Shown in pieces: positions 1-7,554 of a stretch of DNA of 22,902 nt. The stretch is from Dehalococcoidia bacterium (GTDB lineage Bacteria; Chloroflexota; Dehalococcoidia; GIF9; AB-539-J10). The position numbers and the translations under genes were made by a program. Location: NCBI GenBank assembly GCA_030606765.1, contig JAUWFX010000011.1:1-22902 (forward strand), in the 5' to 3' direction. The notes below the pieces were generated by a model. It saw only the letters and a list, made by a program, of their open reading frames with translations. It was not told the DNA's origin and ran no database searches. The number at the start of each line of letters is the position of its first letter. The stretch's first letter is position 1.

Positions 1-581
1 GCCTTGGCCGCCATCTGATGGCTTTTCATAGCCCATTTGTCCATGTCCTCCCGGGTAAAGGTGGTCTGTGAGAGCAGCTTCTCCGCAGTCAGGCCCATGT
101 TCATGGTGGTCATTATGTCCACTTCTTTGAACTCTTCGGTGACGAATTTGGGATTAGGTTCCACCGGTACCTGTCGCTCACCACCTCCCAGGGTCGGGAT
201 GTGGGTCATGTGCTCGATTCCGCAGGAGATGACGATATCGGAGTACCCCAGCATGATTTCCATGGCCCCCTGGTGTATCGTGGACATTGACGAGGCGCAC
301 TGGCGGTCAATCCCCTGCCCAGCGACATTGAACGGCAGCTTGGCCAGGAAGTTGATTGTCCTCCCCCCATAGAGCCACTGCTCGAGCACCGGCATCGCCG
401 TCCCCGTGAGCACATCGCCGATTTCCTCAGGGTTTATCTTGGTCTGCTTTATCATTTCCTGGACCAGCCTGGCTGCCAGGTCGTCCATTCTCAGGCTGTT
501 GAACACATCCCTCTCTGGTTCCCTCGGCCTCGCCCTGGAAAAGGGCGTCCTCAGATAGCTGACAATAACTGCTTCTTCCAT
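1..581 (-). CDS. Thiolase (acetyl-CoA acetyltransferase family), N-terminal part
   Basis: Partial gene running off the left edge; 193 whole codons are visible. The protein begins MEEAVIVSYLRTPFSR, the usual thiolase opening, and carries the nucleophilic cysteine at about residue 95 in DRQCASSM, followed by GAMEIMLGYSDIVISCGIEHM. Thiolases cleave 3-ketoacyl-CoA to acetyl-CoA plus a shortened acyl-CoA, or run the reverse condensation, in the cytoplasm. The ATG at 581 has a good Shine-Dalgarno (AAGGAG) eight or so bases upstream. It is divergent from the acyl-CoA ligase at 1198, which fits fatty or aromatic acid catabolism. The second catalytic Cys and His lie outside the window, so degradative and biosynthetic thiolases, or a SCP2-like thiolase, cannot be separated. 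Confidence 0.88.
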   Translation of the reverse strand, partial: MEEAVIVSYLRTPFSRARPREPERDVFNSLRMDDLAARLVQEMIKQTKINPEEIGDVLTGTAMPVLEQWLYGGRTINFLAKLPFNVAGQGIDRQCASSMSTIHQGAMEIMLGYSDIVISCGIEHMTHIPTLGGGERQVPVEPNPKFVTEEFKEVDIMTTMNMGLTAEKLLSQTTFTREDMDKWAMKSHQMAAK

Positions 582-649
582 GTAATTAGTCTCCTTTCTT
601 TGAATTTTGTAATTCCGTCGATATTTTCCGAAATTATGGCTTGCCGCCT

Positions 650-680
650 ATGATATATCACTTTTCCCCCCCACTGTCAA
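650..680 (-). promoter_or_regulatory. Likely sigma70-type promoter for the thiolase gene
   Basis: On the minus strand TTGACA (680-675) is followed after 17 bases by TATATC (657-652), or after 19 bases by TATCAT (655-650). It reads toward the thiolase start about 70 bases away. The spacer contains a run of seven G. The -35 is perfect and the -10 is imperfect. Confidence 0.5.
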
Positions 681-720
681 GGCGAGGTTTTGTCGAGAAT
701 TTCATCAGTCTGGCGAAAGA

Positions 721-1087
721 GTGTAGTGGCGGAGTTTATCCTCGCCTGCGACTCAGAATGACATTTCCCTTTTGTCGTTGCGAGGCACTCTCCTCTCTGT
801 TGTTGCGAGGAGCCGAGATTCCTCGATTATGCTTCGGAACAGGCTCCGCAATCTCTGTGGATGATTCCCCGCTTGCTGTCTGAAACAGGCCCTGCAATCC
901 TCGGAGATTGCCACGCACCTTTCAGGTGCTCGCAATGACAAAAAAAGTAAGGTGCTCGCAATGACACCCCCCTTCATGTCGTTGCGAGGCATGATAGTGC
1001 CGAAGCAATCTCGGTGAGGGAGTTAATGAGATTGCCGCGCTTCGCTCGCAATGACAAAAAAATAGGGTGCTCGCAATGACAAAATGC
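721..1087. repeat. Cluster of GTCATTGCGAG/GCAATCTC-type palindromic repeats
   Basis: This fills most of the 616-base gap between thiolase and ligase (582-1197). It opens with one copy of the TGTAGTGGCGGAG-type hairpin (721-746). It then holds repeated GTCGTTGCGAGG, GGTGCTCGCAATGACA and CCGAAGCAATCTC blocks in both orientations, with small hairpins such as GCACCTTTCAGGTGC. A closely matching composite occurs at 17120-17222, including GCTTCGGAACAGGCTCCGCA. No convincing gene is present; short open frames here are repeat sequence. Confidence 0.8.
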
Positions 1088-1116
1088 TTGACAGTTTGAT
1101 AAAATATGATTAAGAT
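1088..1116 (+). promoter_or_regulatory. Likely sigma70-type promoter for the ligase-livGF operon
   Basis: TTGACA (1088-1093), a 17-base spacer, then TAAGAT (1111-1116). Transcription would start near 1123, giving a leader of about 75 bases before the ATG at 1198. The promoter sits immediately after the repeat cluster. Confidence 0.6.
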
Positions 1117-1197
1117 GGGCTTGAATTTCGGGAACCCCGAGTTATCGCGTTTTGCGCTTAACTACAAGCAGTGTCCGTAATAAAATGGAGGTAGGAA

Positions 1198-2913
1198 ATG
1201 ACACAGGACGAAAACAAAGCCAAATATGAAGCCAGGCCGTGGATAAAATGGTATCTGCCAGGTGTGGAGCCGGATATTACAATCGAGGAAAAGTCCGTGG
1301 TGGACACCTTTAATGAGAATACAGAAGAATGGAAGGACAAGACCGCTGTAGTATTCTACGGTAGAAAGGTGAGCTACAAAGAGCTCCGAGACCAGGTTGA
1401 CAGGTTTGCTGCGGCACTACACGATTTAGGCATCAAGAAAGGAGATAAGATTGCTCTCCTGCTGCTTAATTCGCCTCAGTTCATCATAGCTTATATGGGA
1501 GCCCTGAAAGCCGGAGCTACCTTGACGGCAATCAGCCCTGTTTATGTCAGCTCCGAAATCAAGTACCAACTTGAAGACAGCGGGGCGAGAATGATTGTGT
1601 GCCTGGATATTCTTTATGATAACGTGGAAAAAAGCGGAGTCAAGCTGGATGTTGTTATCCTGACCAGCATCAGCGAATACCTGCCGGGAATGAAGAAGTT
1701 TCTGGGCAGCAGTGTGCTCCGGGCTGTATATCAGAAAATGGCCGCCCCGCCTGTTGAACTGTTTGAAAGAGAGGGATTTTATCGATTCCAGGATTTGATT
1801 AAAAAATACCCCCCGAATCCGCCCAAAATAGAGTTCAATATCAGAGAGGACATAGTAACTCTTCCCTACACTGGCGGGACAACCGGGAAGCCCAAAGGTG
1901 CTGTGATAACTCATTACAATTTCGCCGCCGCCCGAGAGCTCGCCGATGGATTCTGGGGTGATATCGTCCAGAAAGGGAAGGAAACCGTAATAGCCTATTT
2001 GCCTTTCTACCACATCTATGGTCAAGCAGTGGTCATGATGGGAGGAATGACCGAGGGCTATACTTCAATACTAATCACCACTCCTGACCCTGATGACATT
2101 CTGGACGCACTGGAAAGGTACAAAGGAACTATCTTCTACAGCGTTCCCGCCCTGTATGAATATCTCAAGGACTATGAAAAGACTAACAGAGTAAATTGGA
2201 AGAACATAAAAGTCCTTATCTCCGGTGCTGATGCCCTTCTCGAGGACACTGCCCGGGGCTGGGAAAAGCGGACCGGCGCTCCAATCCACGAGGGCTGGGG
2301 AATGACCGAGACGACCTCGACCGGTATGGTCAATCCCTACGGCAGGCCGAAAATCGGTTCCTTCGGTGTACCTATGCCTGGTTGTGTGGCGGGCATAATG
2401 GAGTCGGAAGGCACCAAGTTCCTTCCCGTTGGGGAAACAGGCGAATTGGTATTCAAAGGACCCAATGTCTTCCCGGGATACTGGCAGAAACCGGAAGCAA
2501 CCAAGGAAGTACTTCTGGAAATCGACGGTGAAACCTGGCTGCGCACTGGGGACCTGGCAAGAATGGATGAAGAGGGCTATTTCTACTTCTTCGATAGGAA
2601 GAAAGACATGATTAAATACAAAGGTCTGCAGGTATTTGCCAGAGAGGTAGAGGAAGTACTTACTTCTCATCCTCAGATCAGGGAAGCCGGCGTTATCGGC
2701 GTCCCCGACCCCGAGGTTGGTGAGAGAGTTAAAGCCATCGTCGTTCTTGAGTCGGAGGCCAGAGGGAGAGTGTCGGAAGAAGATATTACGAAGTATTGCG
2801 CTGGAAAGATTTCTGCCTATATGGTACCCAAGATAATCGAGTTCAGGGGCGAGGTGCCCAAGACGGACATCGGCAAGGTATCACGCCGCGAACTGAGAGA
2901 GGAGGATTTATAG
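1198..2913 (+). CDS. Acyl-CoA synthetase (AMP-forming, long-chain fatty acid-CoA ligase type)
   Basis: 571-residue member of the adenylate-forming (ANL) family. It activates a carboxylic acid with ATP to an acyl-AMP and then to the CoA thioester. Core motifs are in order: the phosphate loop YTGGTTGKPKG (about 224-234), the aromatic/adenine motif GWGMTETTS (about 366), TGDLARMD (about 450), the hinge DRKKDMIKYKG (about 466), and the C-terminal catalytic lysine in PKTDIGKVSRREL (about K560). The ATG has GGAGG seven bases upstream. The stop is followed one base later by the start of the LivG-like gene, so it is co-transcribed with transporter ATPases. That context suggests it activates the imported compound. 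Substrate chain length, or aromatic versus aliphatic choice, cannot be read from the sequence. Confidence 0.93.
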   Translation: MTQDENKAKYEARPWIKWYLPGVEPDITIEEKSVVDTFNENTEEWKDKTAVVFYGRKVSYKELRDQVDRFAAALHDLGIKKGDKIALLLLNSPQFIIAYMGALKAGATLTAISPVYVSSEIKYQLEDSGARMIVCLDILYDNVEKSGVKLDVVILTSISEYLPGMKKFLGSSVLRAVYQKMAAPPVELFEREGFYRFQDLIKKYPPNPPKIEFNIREDIVTLPYTGGTTGKPKGAVITHYNFAAARELADGFWGDIVQKGKETVIAYLPFYHIYGQAVVMMGGMTEGYTSILITTPDPDDILDALERYKGTIFYSVPALYEYLKDYEKTNRVNWKNIKVLISGADALLEDTARGWEKRTGAPIHEGWGMTETTSTGMVNPYGRPKIGSFGVPMPGCVAGIMESEGTKFLPVGETGELVFKGPNVFPGYWQKPEATKEVLLEIDGETWLRTGDLARMDEEGYFYFFDRKKDMIKYKGLQVFAREVEEVLTSHPQIREAGVIGVPDPEVGERVKAIVVLESEARGRVSEEDITKYCAGKISAYMVPKIIEFRGEVPKTDIGKVSRRELREEDL

Positions 2914-2914
2914 A

Positions 2915-3685
2915 ATGGCGCCATTCTTCGAAGTGGAAAACTTGACCAAGCGTTTCGGCGGACTGGTTGCCGTCAACAATGTTAGCTTCCAAATAGGCAG
3001 AGACGAAATCGTGGGGCTGATTGGGCCCAATGGTTCCGGAAAGACCACCCTGGTGCGGTGCGTAATCGGCATATTTAAGCCCGAGTCCGGAAAAGTCCGG
3101 TTTAAGGGCGAGGACATAACCGGATGGCGTCCCTGGAAAGTTGTCCAGAGAGGGCTCGTAGGGACTTTCCAGGTAGTCAAGCCATTCCGCCGCCTCCCTG
3201 TTATCGCCAATGTCATGGTCGGTTGCCTGTGCCCGCGGATAACCAAGAGCGGTGAATGGACCAAGACCACGGCGGTGAAAGCACGGGACGCGCTGGAGTT
3301 CGTGGGCATCGCCGACCGGGCTCGTGAGCCAGCCTCCGTCTTGTCTCATGGAGACTTGAAACGACTGGAGGTAGCCAGGGCCATTGCTACCGAGCCCGAA
3401 CTCCTTATCCTCGATGAGCCCTTCGGGGGACTTAATCCTGCCGAAACAGACCTTGTCGCTAAATCCATGAAAAGATTGCACAAGGGAGGTCGGTTTGGCA
3501 GGCTTCATAGCGAAGGACCGGCTATGCTGATAATTGAACACAAGCTAAGTGAGCTTATGAAAATAGTTGACCGGGTGATTGTCATCAATTACGGAGAAAT
3601 CATCGCCCAGGGTACCCCGGAAGAAATAGTCAAAATGCCCACCGTGATTGAAGCTTATACCGGCAAGGAGGTGCTCATTGCTTGA
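2915..3685 (+). CDS. livG: Branched-chain amino acid-type ABC transporter ATPase, LivG-like
   Basis: 256-residue ATP-binding subunit of a HAAT-family (LivFGHMK-type) importer, working at the inner face of the membrane. Walker A is GPNGSGKTT (about 38-46), Walker B is LLILDEPFGGLNP, and the switch histidine is in IIEHKLSELM. The ABC signature is altered to LSHGDLKRLEVARA where LivG proteins usually read LSYGQQRRLEIARA. A short Gly/Arg-rich stretch (KGGRFGRLHSEG) lies between Walker B and the switch His, longer than usual. It starts one base after the ligase stop and overlaps livF by 8 bases. The matching permeases and binding protein lie on the opposite strand at 4885-9156. Confidence 0.92.
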   Translation: MAPFFEVENLTKRFGGLVAVNNVSFQIGRDEIVGLIGPNGSGKTTLVRCVIGIFKPESGKVRFKGEDITGWRPWKVVQRGLVGTFQVVKPFRRLPVIANVMVGCLCPRITKSGEWTKTTAVKARDALEFVGIADRAREPASVLSHGDLKRLEVARAIATEPELLILDEPFGGLNPAETDLVAKSMKRLHKGGRFGRLHSEGPAMLIIEHKLSELMKIVDRVIVINYGEIIAQGTPEEIVKMPTVIEAYTGKEVLIA

Positions 3686-4427
3686 GGTAAAAGATGTAAT
3701 TGTCCGCTACGATACAGCCACCATCCTGGATGGAGCCAGCCTGACGGTGGAGAAAGGGGAGCTGGTGGCGCTCGTCGGTCCCAATGGCGCCGGCAAGACC
3801 ACTATCCTCCGCGCTATCGCTGGTTTGATAAACTGGGACAAGGAAGTCCTCAGGGGCACCAGGAAGTCAGATGTAACCTTTGAAGGCAGCATAGAATTTG
3901 AAGGGGAAAGAATTGACAGGCTATCGGCATTTCAAATCGCCAAGAAAGGTCTCCAGCTCTGCCCGCAAATGGGCCGGCCTTTCGTCGAGATGAATGTCAG
4001 GGATAATCTCCTGGCCGGAGCCTACCTGTGCCGGGACCAGAAAGAGGTGGATGAGAGCCTGGTCAGAGTTTATGAACTGTTTCCCAGGCTGAAGGAGAGG
4101 GAAAAACAACTATCCGGGACTTTATCCGGCGGGGAACGGCAGATGCTGGCTGTTGGCCGCTCCCTCATGCGCCGGCCTAAATTGATGTTAGTCGATGAGC
4201 CATCCAGCGGGCTGGCCCCTAAGATAAAAGATGACCTGTTCAAACGTGTTGAGGAGATTTACAAGGAGCTGGGAGTCACCATACTCCTGGCTGAGCAGGA
4301 TATCAGCTTTGCCTTCGCCCTCTCCAAGAGGAACTATGTCGTGTCCAGGGGACACATCATCGCCGAGGGAACAGCTGAGGAATTGCTCAAGGACGAGACT
4401 ATCAGGAAGACATACCTGGGCTTGTAA
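3678..4427 (+). CDS. livF: Branched-chain amino acid-type ABC transporter ATPase, LivF-like
   Basis: 249-residue second ATPase of the HAAT importer. Walker A is GPNGAGKTT, the signature is LSGGERQMLAVGRSL, and Walker B is LMLVDEPSSGLAP followed by the switch region LAEQDISFAF. I choose the TTG at 3678 because AAGGAGG (3665-3671) lies six bases upstream and the protein then begins LLEVKDVIVRY, the normal LivF opening. An upstream TTG at 3648 has no such site. The start lies inside the end of livG, so the two are translationally coupled. A short insertion (KEVLRGTRKSDV) follows the first beta region. It is the last gene of the operon; a repeat-filled gap follows. Confidence 0.92.
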   Translation: MLEVKDVIVRYDTATILDGASLTVEKGELVALVGPNGAGKTTILRAIAGLINWDKEVLRGTRKSDVTFEGSIEFEGERIDRLSAFQIAKKGLQLCPQMGRPFVEMNVRDNLLAGAYLCRDQKEVDESLVRVYELFPRLKEREKQLSGTLSGGERQMLAVGRSLMRRPKLMLVDEPSSGLAPKIKDDLFKRVEEIYKELGVTILLAEQDISFAFALSKRNYVVSRGHIIAEGTAEELLKDETIRKTYLGL

Positions 4428-4474
4428 TAACCACCCCGCAGATTTATAAATCGAATTTACGAGGTCACCAGAAA

Positions 4475-4850
4475 ACCTTACTGGTGTAGCGGCGGGATTC
4501 ATCCCCGCCACTATAAAACTTAAATGCCAAAACTACTCCTTCTTCTCATTTGAGTTTTGAACTTTGTCATTTGTCCTTGCTTAGGATTCAAAATTAGGGC
4601 GGGTACAAGACCCGCCCCTACAAATGAGCGTAGTGGCGGGGTTTATCCCCGCCTTACGGGTGGGGGGCTGGTACAAATTAATGTAGTGGCGGAGTTTATC
4701 TCAGCTTTATAGGCGGGGACAATGTGGGTGGGTACAAGACCCGCCCCTACAACGTTAAACAAACAAATAGATAATTATGTAGTGGCGGGGTTTATCCCCG
4801 CCTTCTGGGCAGGGATGAGGCTGACCTGATAAATCAGGCAACTACAAAAT
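4475..4850. repeat. Tandem cluster of GGCGGGG palindromic repeats between convergent transporter operons
   Basis: This fills most of the 457-base gap 4428-4884. At least five hairpins are visible, of two related kinds: GTAGTGGCGGGGTTTATCCC with its CGCC partner (about 4629, 4682 and 4778, and a variant at 4485), and GGGCGGGTACAAGACCCGCC ending CCTACA (about 4597 and 4728). They face each other so that a block starts TGTAG and ends CTACA, like a small non-autonomous element. At 4829-4852 lies CCTGATAAATCAGG followed by CAACTACAAA, which resembles the end of the leaders of the two binding-protein genes. No gene is seen. The hairpins may also end transcripts arriving from both sides. Confidence 0.8.
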
Positions 4851-4884
4851 GACAGCAGAGTGGAGAAAGCGGAGTTGCCCCTTT

Positions 4885-5937
4885 TTAATGTAGGGAGGCA
4901 CCACAGGCGCGGCATTCCCGGCGCCAGGCAGCATTACTCAGCTTGCAGCGAGGACACTCTCGCTCAATCTTACTCCGTATCCACACGGCAACCCCCTCAG
5001 GCATGAACAGCAGTATCAATATCACTATAATAGCCATAATGAGTATCTGGTTCTGGCCAATAAAAGTTGTTCCCCCTACACCTAAAAACTGTAGAAGAGT
5101 CTGAAGGGTGTAAACCCCGACAACTGCTCCGTAGATACTCACGATACCGCCAAATACTACATATATTATTGCCCGGAAGGACATCACCATGGAGAGGGAG
5201 GAAAGGCCGACAGTCCCTAATATGTGGGCATATAAGGCGCCGGCAAGACCGGCGAAAAAGCCGCCTATGACAAAAGCCAGTATCTTGTATCTTATGGTAT
5301 TTATTCCCGAGGCACGGGCGGCAATCTCGTCTTCCCGGATGGCGTGGAAGATAAGACCGGTCCTGACATACTTACTCTTGGCATCGGTGAGCTTCCACAT
5401 TATGAGCACCGCTACGGTCATCACTATCAAACATATATAATATTCACCTACTTTTGTGGCGGCAAGGTCAGGAAGCCCGGGTATGCCAAATTCACCGCCG
5501 GTCCATTTTTTGAAAGCCATGACCAACCCCATCAACATGAGAGGGAATGCCATTGTAAGCAATGACAGGTAAGGCCCTCTCAGCCTCAGGGCCGGAAAGC
5601 ATGTCAACACTCCAACGCCTGTAGCGACCAGAGTCCCTATTGGTATCGTCGCCCACGGTTGCCAGCCGAAATATTTATTTAATAGCGCTACACTATAGGC
5701 GGCTACGCCGAAGAACAGGGCATGCCCAAAATTCACCTGGCCACTGTAGCCAGATAAAAGGTCCCAGCTAACGGCAAAAATAACCAGCAAATTGCTAATG
5801 GTAAGAATGTACAGGTAATAGTTACTATCCGTAATCAGCGGGAAAATAAACAGAGCCACAAAGAAAACGATGGCGATAACCCGCCCGGGGACCGGTAGCA
5901 CACTCCACCGGAGATTATTGAGCAGCCGTCTCAACAA
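4885..5937 (-). CDS. livM: Branched-chain amino acid-type ABC permease, LivM-like, with C-terminal zinc ribbon
   Basis: 350-residue inner-membrane permease with about ten hydrophobic segments. The family signature region, SGYSGQVNFGHALFFGVAAY, lies near residue 63, and the coupling region IREDEIAARASGIN contacts the ATPases. The start is a TTG two bases after the livH stop, with GGAGAG eight bases or so upstream; the next codon is also TTG, so the exact start is uncertain by one. The last 25 residues are unusual for this family: after the final membrane segment and a basic stretch comes Cys328-x2-Cys331-x10-Cys342-x2-Cys345, a zinc-ribbon pattern in a cytoplasmic tail. Family membership is clear; the role of the tail is unknown. 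Confidence 0.92.
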   Translation of the reverse strand: MLRRLLNNLRWSVLPVPGRVIAIVFFVALFIFPLITDSNYYLYILTISNLLVIFAVSWDLLSGYSGQVNFGHALFFGVAAYSVALLNKYFGWQPWATIPIGTLVATGVGVLTCFPALRLRGPYLSLLTMAFPLMLMGLVMAFKKWTGGEFGIPGLPDLAATKVGEYYICLIVMTVAVLIMWKLTDAKSKYVRTGLIFHAIREDEIAARASGINTIRYKILAFVIGGFFAGLAGALYAHILGTVGLSSLSMVMSFRAIIYVVFGGIVSIYGAVVGVYTLQTLLQFLGVGGTTFIGQNQILIMAIIVILILLFMPEGVAVWIRSKIERECPRCKLSNAAWRRECRACGASLH

Positions 5938-5938
5938 T

Positions 5939-6811
5939 TTATAATCTCTCCTCTTCGAACATTATGCCGAACAGACCTCCCGGTCTCACCGAGAGCACTA
6001 TGACCATAGCCAGTATGGCAAATACCACCTTCAAATAAGCGTAGGATGGCATCAGGGTCGCGACCGATACCTCGACCAATGCGATAATGAAAGCCCCGAT
6101 GATAGCTCCCTTGATACTTCCCAGTCCCCCCAGGACAACAACTACCATAATCATCACCAGTGGTGGTGTCCACATGGTAGGATATATTGTCCATATCGGT
6201 GCCACCGCTACGGCAGCAAGCGCTGCCAGAGCTGTGGCTATCCCCATGGTTATCATCAGTGTCCTGGGCACGCTTATCCCCATCAGGTTAGCAACCTCAG
6301 CATCCTGTGCCGTCGCTCTGAGGGCGATACCCAGTTTTGTCTTTGCCAAAATCAGCCACACGATGATAATGACCACCACCACTATGCCCAGTGTCAGTAG
6401 ATGCTGGTTAAGGACTCTAACCCCGAGTATCTCCGTGAATCCAGGAATAAGAGCGTCAATTGCCCAGTAGTTATTAGAAAAAAGCGCCTGCACGAGCTCT
6501 TGAAAAACCATGGCTAAAGCTATCGTCATCAGCAGTACGGCGGCATGGTGCTCGCGTATAGAGTTAATAAGGTACCGGTAGGACAGGATACCTAACAGGG
6601 TAACGGCAGGCACAGTTATGAGGATTGCCCAGGCGACGTCTATGCCAAGTTGACGCATAAAATACCACAAGCCGTAGGCTGCCAGCATGAAAAATCCCGT
6701 ATGGGCCAGGTTAATAACACGGGCGTTGCCGAAGATAAGAGAAAAGCCTATCGCCAGGAGGGCATATACACCTCCTGTTACCAGCGTCATAATTATGATT
6801 CGCTCAATCAC
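5939..6811 (-). CDS. livH: Branched-chain amino acid-type ABC permease, LivH-like
   Basis: 290-residue inner-membrane permease with about eight hydrophobic segments. It begins MIERIIIMTLVTGGVYALLA, runs into LIFGNARVINLAHTGFFMLA, and has the coupling region LGIALRATAQDAEVANLMGI. Together with LivM it should form the membrane channel of the HAAT importer. I use the GTG at 6811 because it supplies the hydrophobic N terminus expected of the family, although the Shine-Dalgarno is weak. An internal ATG at 6790 would remove seven residues. Its mRNA leader (about 195 bases from the likely promoter) contains repeat hairpins. It is directly coupled to livM downstream. Confidence 0.92.
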   Translation of the reverse strand: MIERIIIMTLVTGGVYALLAIGFSLIFGNARVINLAHTGFFMLAAYGLWYFMRQLGIDVAWAILITVPAVTLLGILSYRYLINSIREHHAAVLLMTIALAMVFQELVQALFSNNYWAIDALIPGFTEILGVRVLNQHLLTLGIVVVVIIIVWLILAKTKLGIALRATAQDAEVANLMGISVPRTLMITMGIATALAALAAVAVAPIWTIYPTMWTPPLVMIMVVVVLGGLGSIKGAIIGAFIIALVEVSVATLMPSYAYLKVVFAILAMVIVLSVRPGGLFGIMFEEERL

Positions 6812-6825
6812 GGCACTTTTAATCC

Positions 6826-6942
6826 CACAAGGCGAGGATAAACCTCGCCACTACATTCATTCGTTTGTAGGGGCGGGACTTGTCCCCGCCCAGGCCTCGT
6901 CCCCGGCAAAAATAAGGCGGGGATAAACCCCGCCACTATACT
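6826..6942. repeat. Two GGCGGGG-type palindromic repeat units in the livH leader
   Basis: First unit: GGCGAGGATAAACCTCGCC followed by ACTACA. Second block, about 6865-6940: starts TGTAGGGGCGGGACTTGTCC, contains GGCGGGGATAAACCCCGCC and ends ACTATA. The block has inverted ends of the TGTAGnGGCGGG type. Its position between the likely livHM promoter and the livH start means it would be transcribed as stable hairpins. Confidence 0.75.
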
Positions 6943-7011
6943 GTCTGATTCTGACCGTCCGTTTCAATTCGGGCACTTTAGAAACCTTCACCTTCCTTTT
7001 AATTGGCAGAT

Positions 7012-7041
7012 ACTATAAATCACGTCTCCCCACCTTGTCAA
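7012..7041 (-). promoter_or_regulatory. Likely sigma70-type promoter for livHM
   Basis: On the minus strand TTGACA (7041-7036), an 18-base spacer, then TATAGT (7017-7012). It reads into livH with a leader of about 195 bases. It lies downstream of the binding-protein gene and its hairpin, so the permeases can be expressed separately from the binding protein. Confidence 0.55.
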
Positions 7042-7099
7042 GGTTTTCCCGCGATTTTTCAAATTTTTGGTCATTACTCCCCTACATTTGTTATTTTTC

Positions 7100-7440
7100 C
7101 TTTTGTCATTGCCTAGGCGGGGTTAATCCCCCGCCGCAGAGATTGCTTCGGCTGACTTCGTCAGCCTCGCAACGACAGAAGGGAGGGAGAGCTTCAGGGG
7201 TGGGGCTTATCCCGGCCCGAATTGTGCCCGCCCGAGAGGCGGAGATAAACTCCGCCACTACGGTAATACATTAATCTGTAGGGGCGGGTCTTGTACCCGC
7301 CCAGGGCTCATCCTGTGCTCTAACCGTGAAGGAAGGGATTCCTTCACGCCTCGAACGGAGACCACACCCCTCCAGGCGGAGATAAACTCCGCCACTACAC
7401 CCCCGACCGTAGGGGCGGGTCTTGTACCCGCCCACATTGT
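7100..7440. repeat. Composite palindromic repeats between the binding-protein gene and livH
   Basis: Gap 6812-7554 holds no gene. From 7100 come a GGCGGGGTTAATCCCCCGCC hairpin and GATTGCTTCGGCTGACTTCG with TCAGCCTCGCAACGACA (the CGAAGCAATCTC family). GGCGGAGATAAACTCCGCC hairpins with ACTAC ends follow at about 7241 and 7377. Two TGTAGGGGCGGGTCTTGTAC copies occur, at about 7276 and 7409. Between 7276 and 7398 a unit with TGTAG...CTACA ends encloses a perfect 10-bp hairpin (7325-7334 with 7339-7348, loop GGGA). Confidence 0.78.
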
Positions 7441-7473
7441 CCCCACCCAAAAGGGGCGGCTGGAATAGAAAGA

Positions 7474-7505
7474 GAGGTGACCCCGGGCTAACCCGGGGTC
7501 ACCTC
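7474..7505 (-). terminator. Strong hairpin after the binding-protein gene, likely terminator
   Basis: A perfect 14-bp stem (7474-7487 with 7492-7505; GAGGTGACCCCGGG) closes a four-base loop CTAA. On the minus strand it is followed by the fairly T-rich TCTTTCTATTCC. It lies 50 bases past the stop of the binding-protein gene and upstream of the livHM promoter. It should end or attenuate the binding-protein transcript, as is common where binding protein is needed in excess of permease. Confidence 0.65.
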
Positions 7506-7554
7506 CATGCCTAGCAGGTCTAGGCTACTGACTTCGCTCCGGTTGTTCTATCCA

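Noticed and set aside
641..992. Small open frames between thiolase and ligase
   Set aside because: All lie within the GCAATCTC-type repeats; no ribosome-binding site, and similar frames arise at other repeat copies.
4466..4486. CACCAG/CTGGTG hairpin after livF as terminator
   Set aside because: The stem has only six pairs, the loop is nine bases and no T-run follows.
4475..4850. CRISPR array from regularly recurring repeats
   Set aside because: Repeats are palindromic, differ in length and orientation, and are unevenly spaced without unique spacers; no cas genes are present.
5931..6194. 87-residue minus-strand frame inside livH
   Set aside because: It is an out-of-frame reading of the clearly coding livH sequence.
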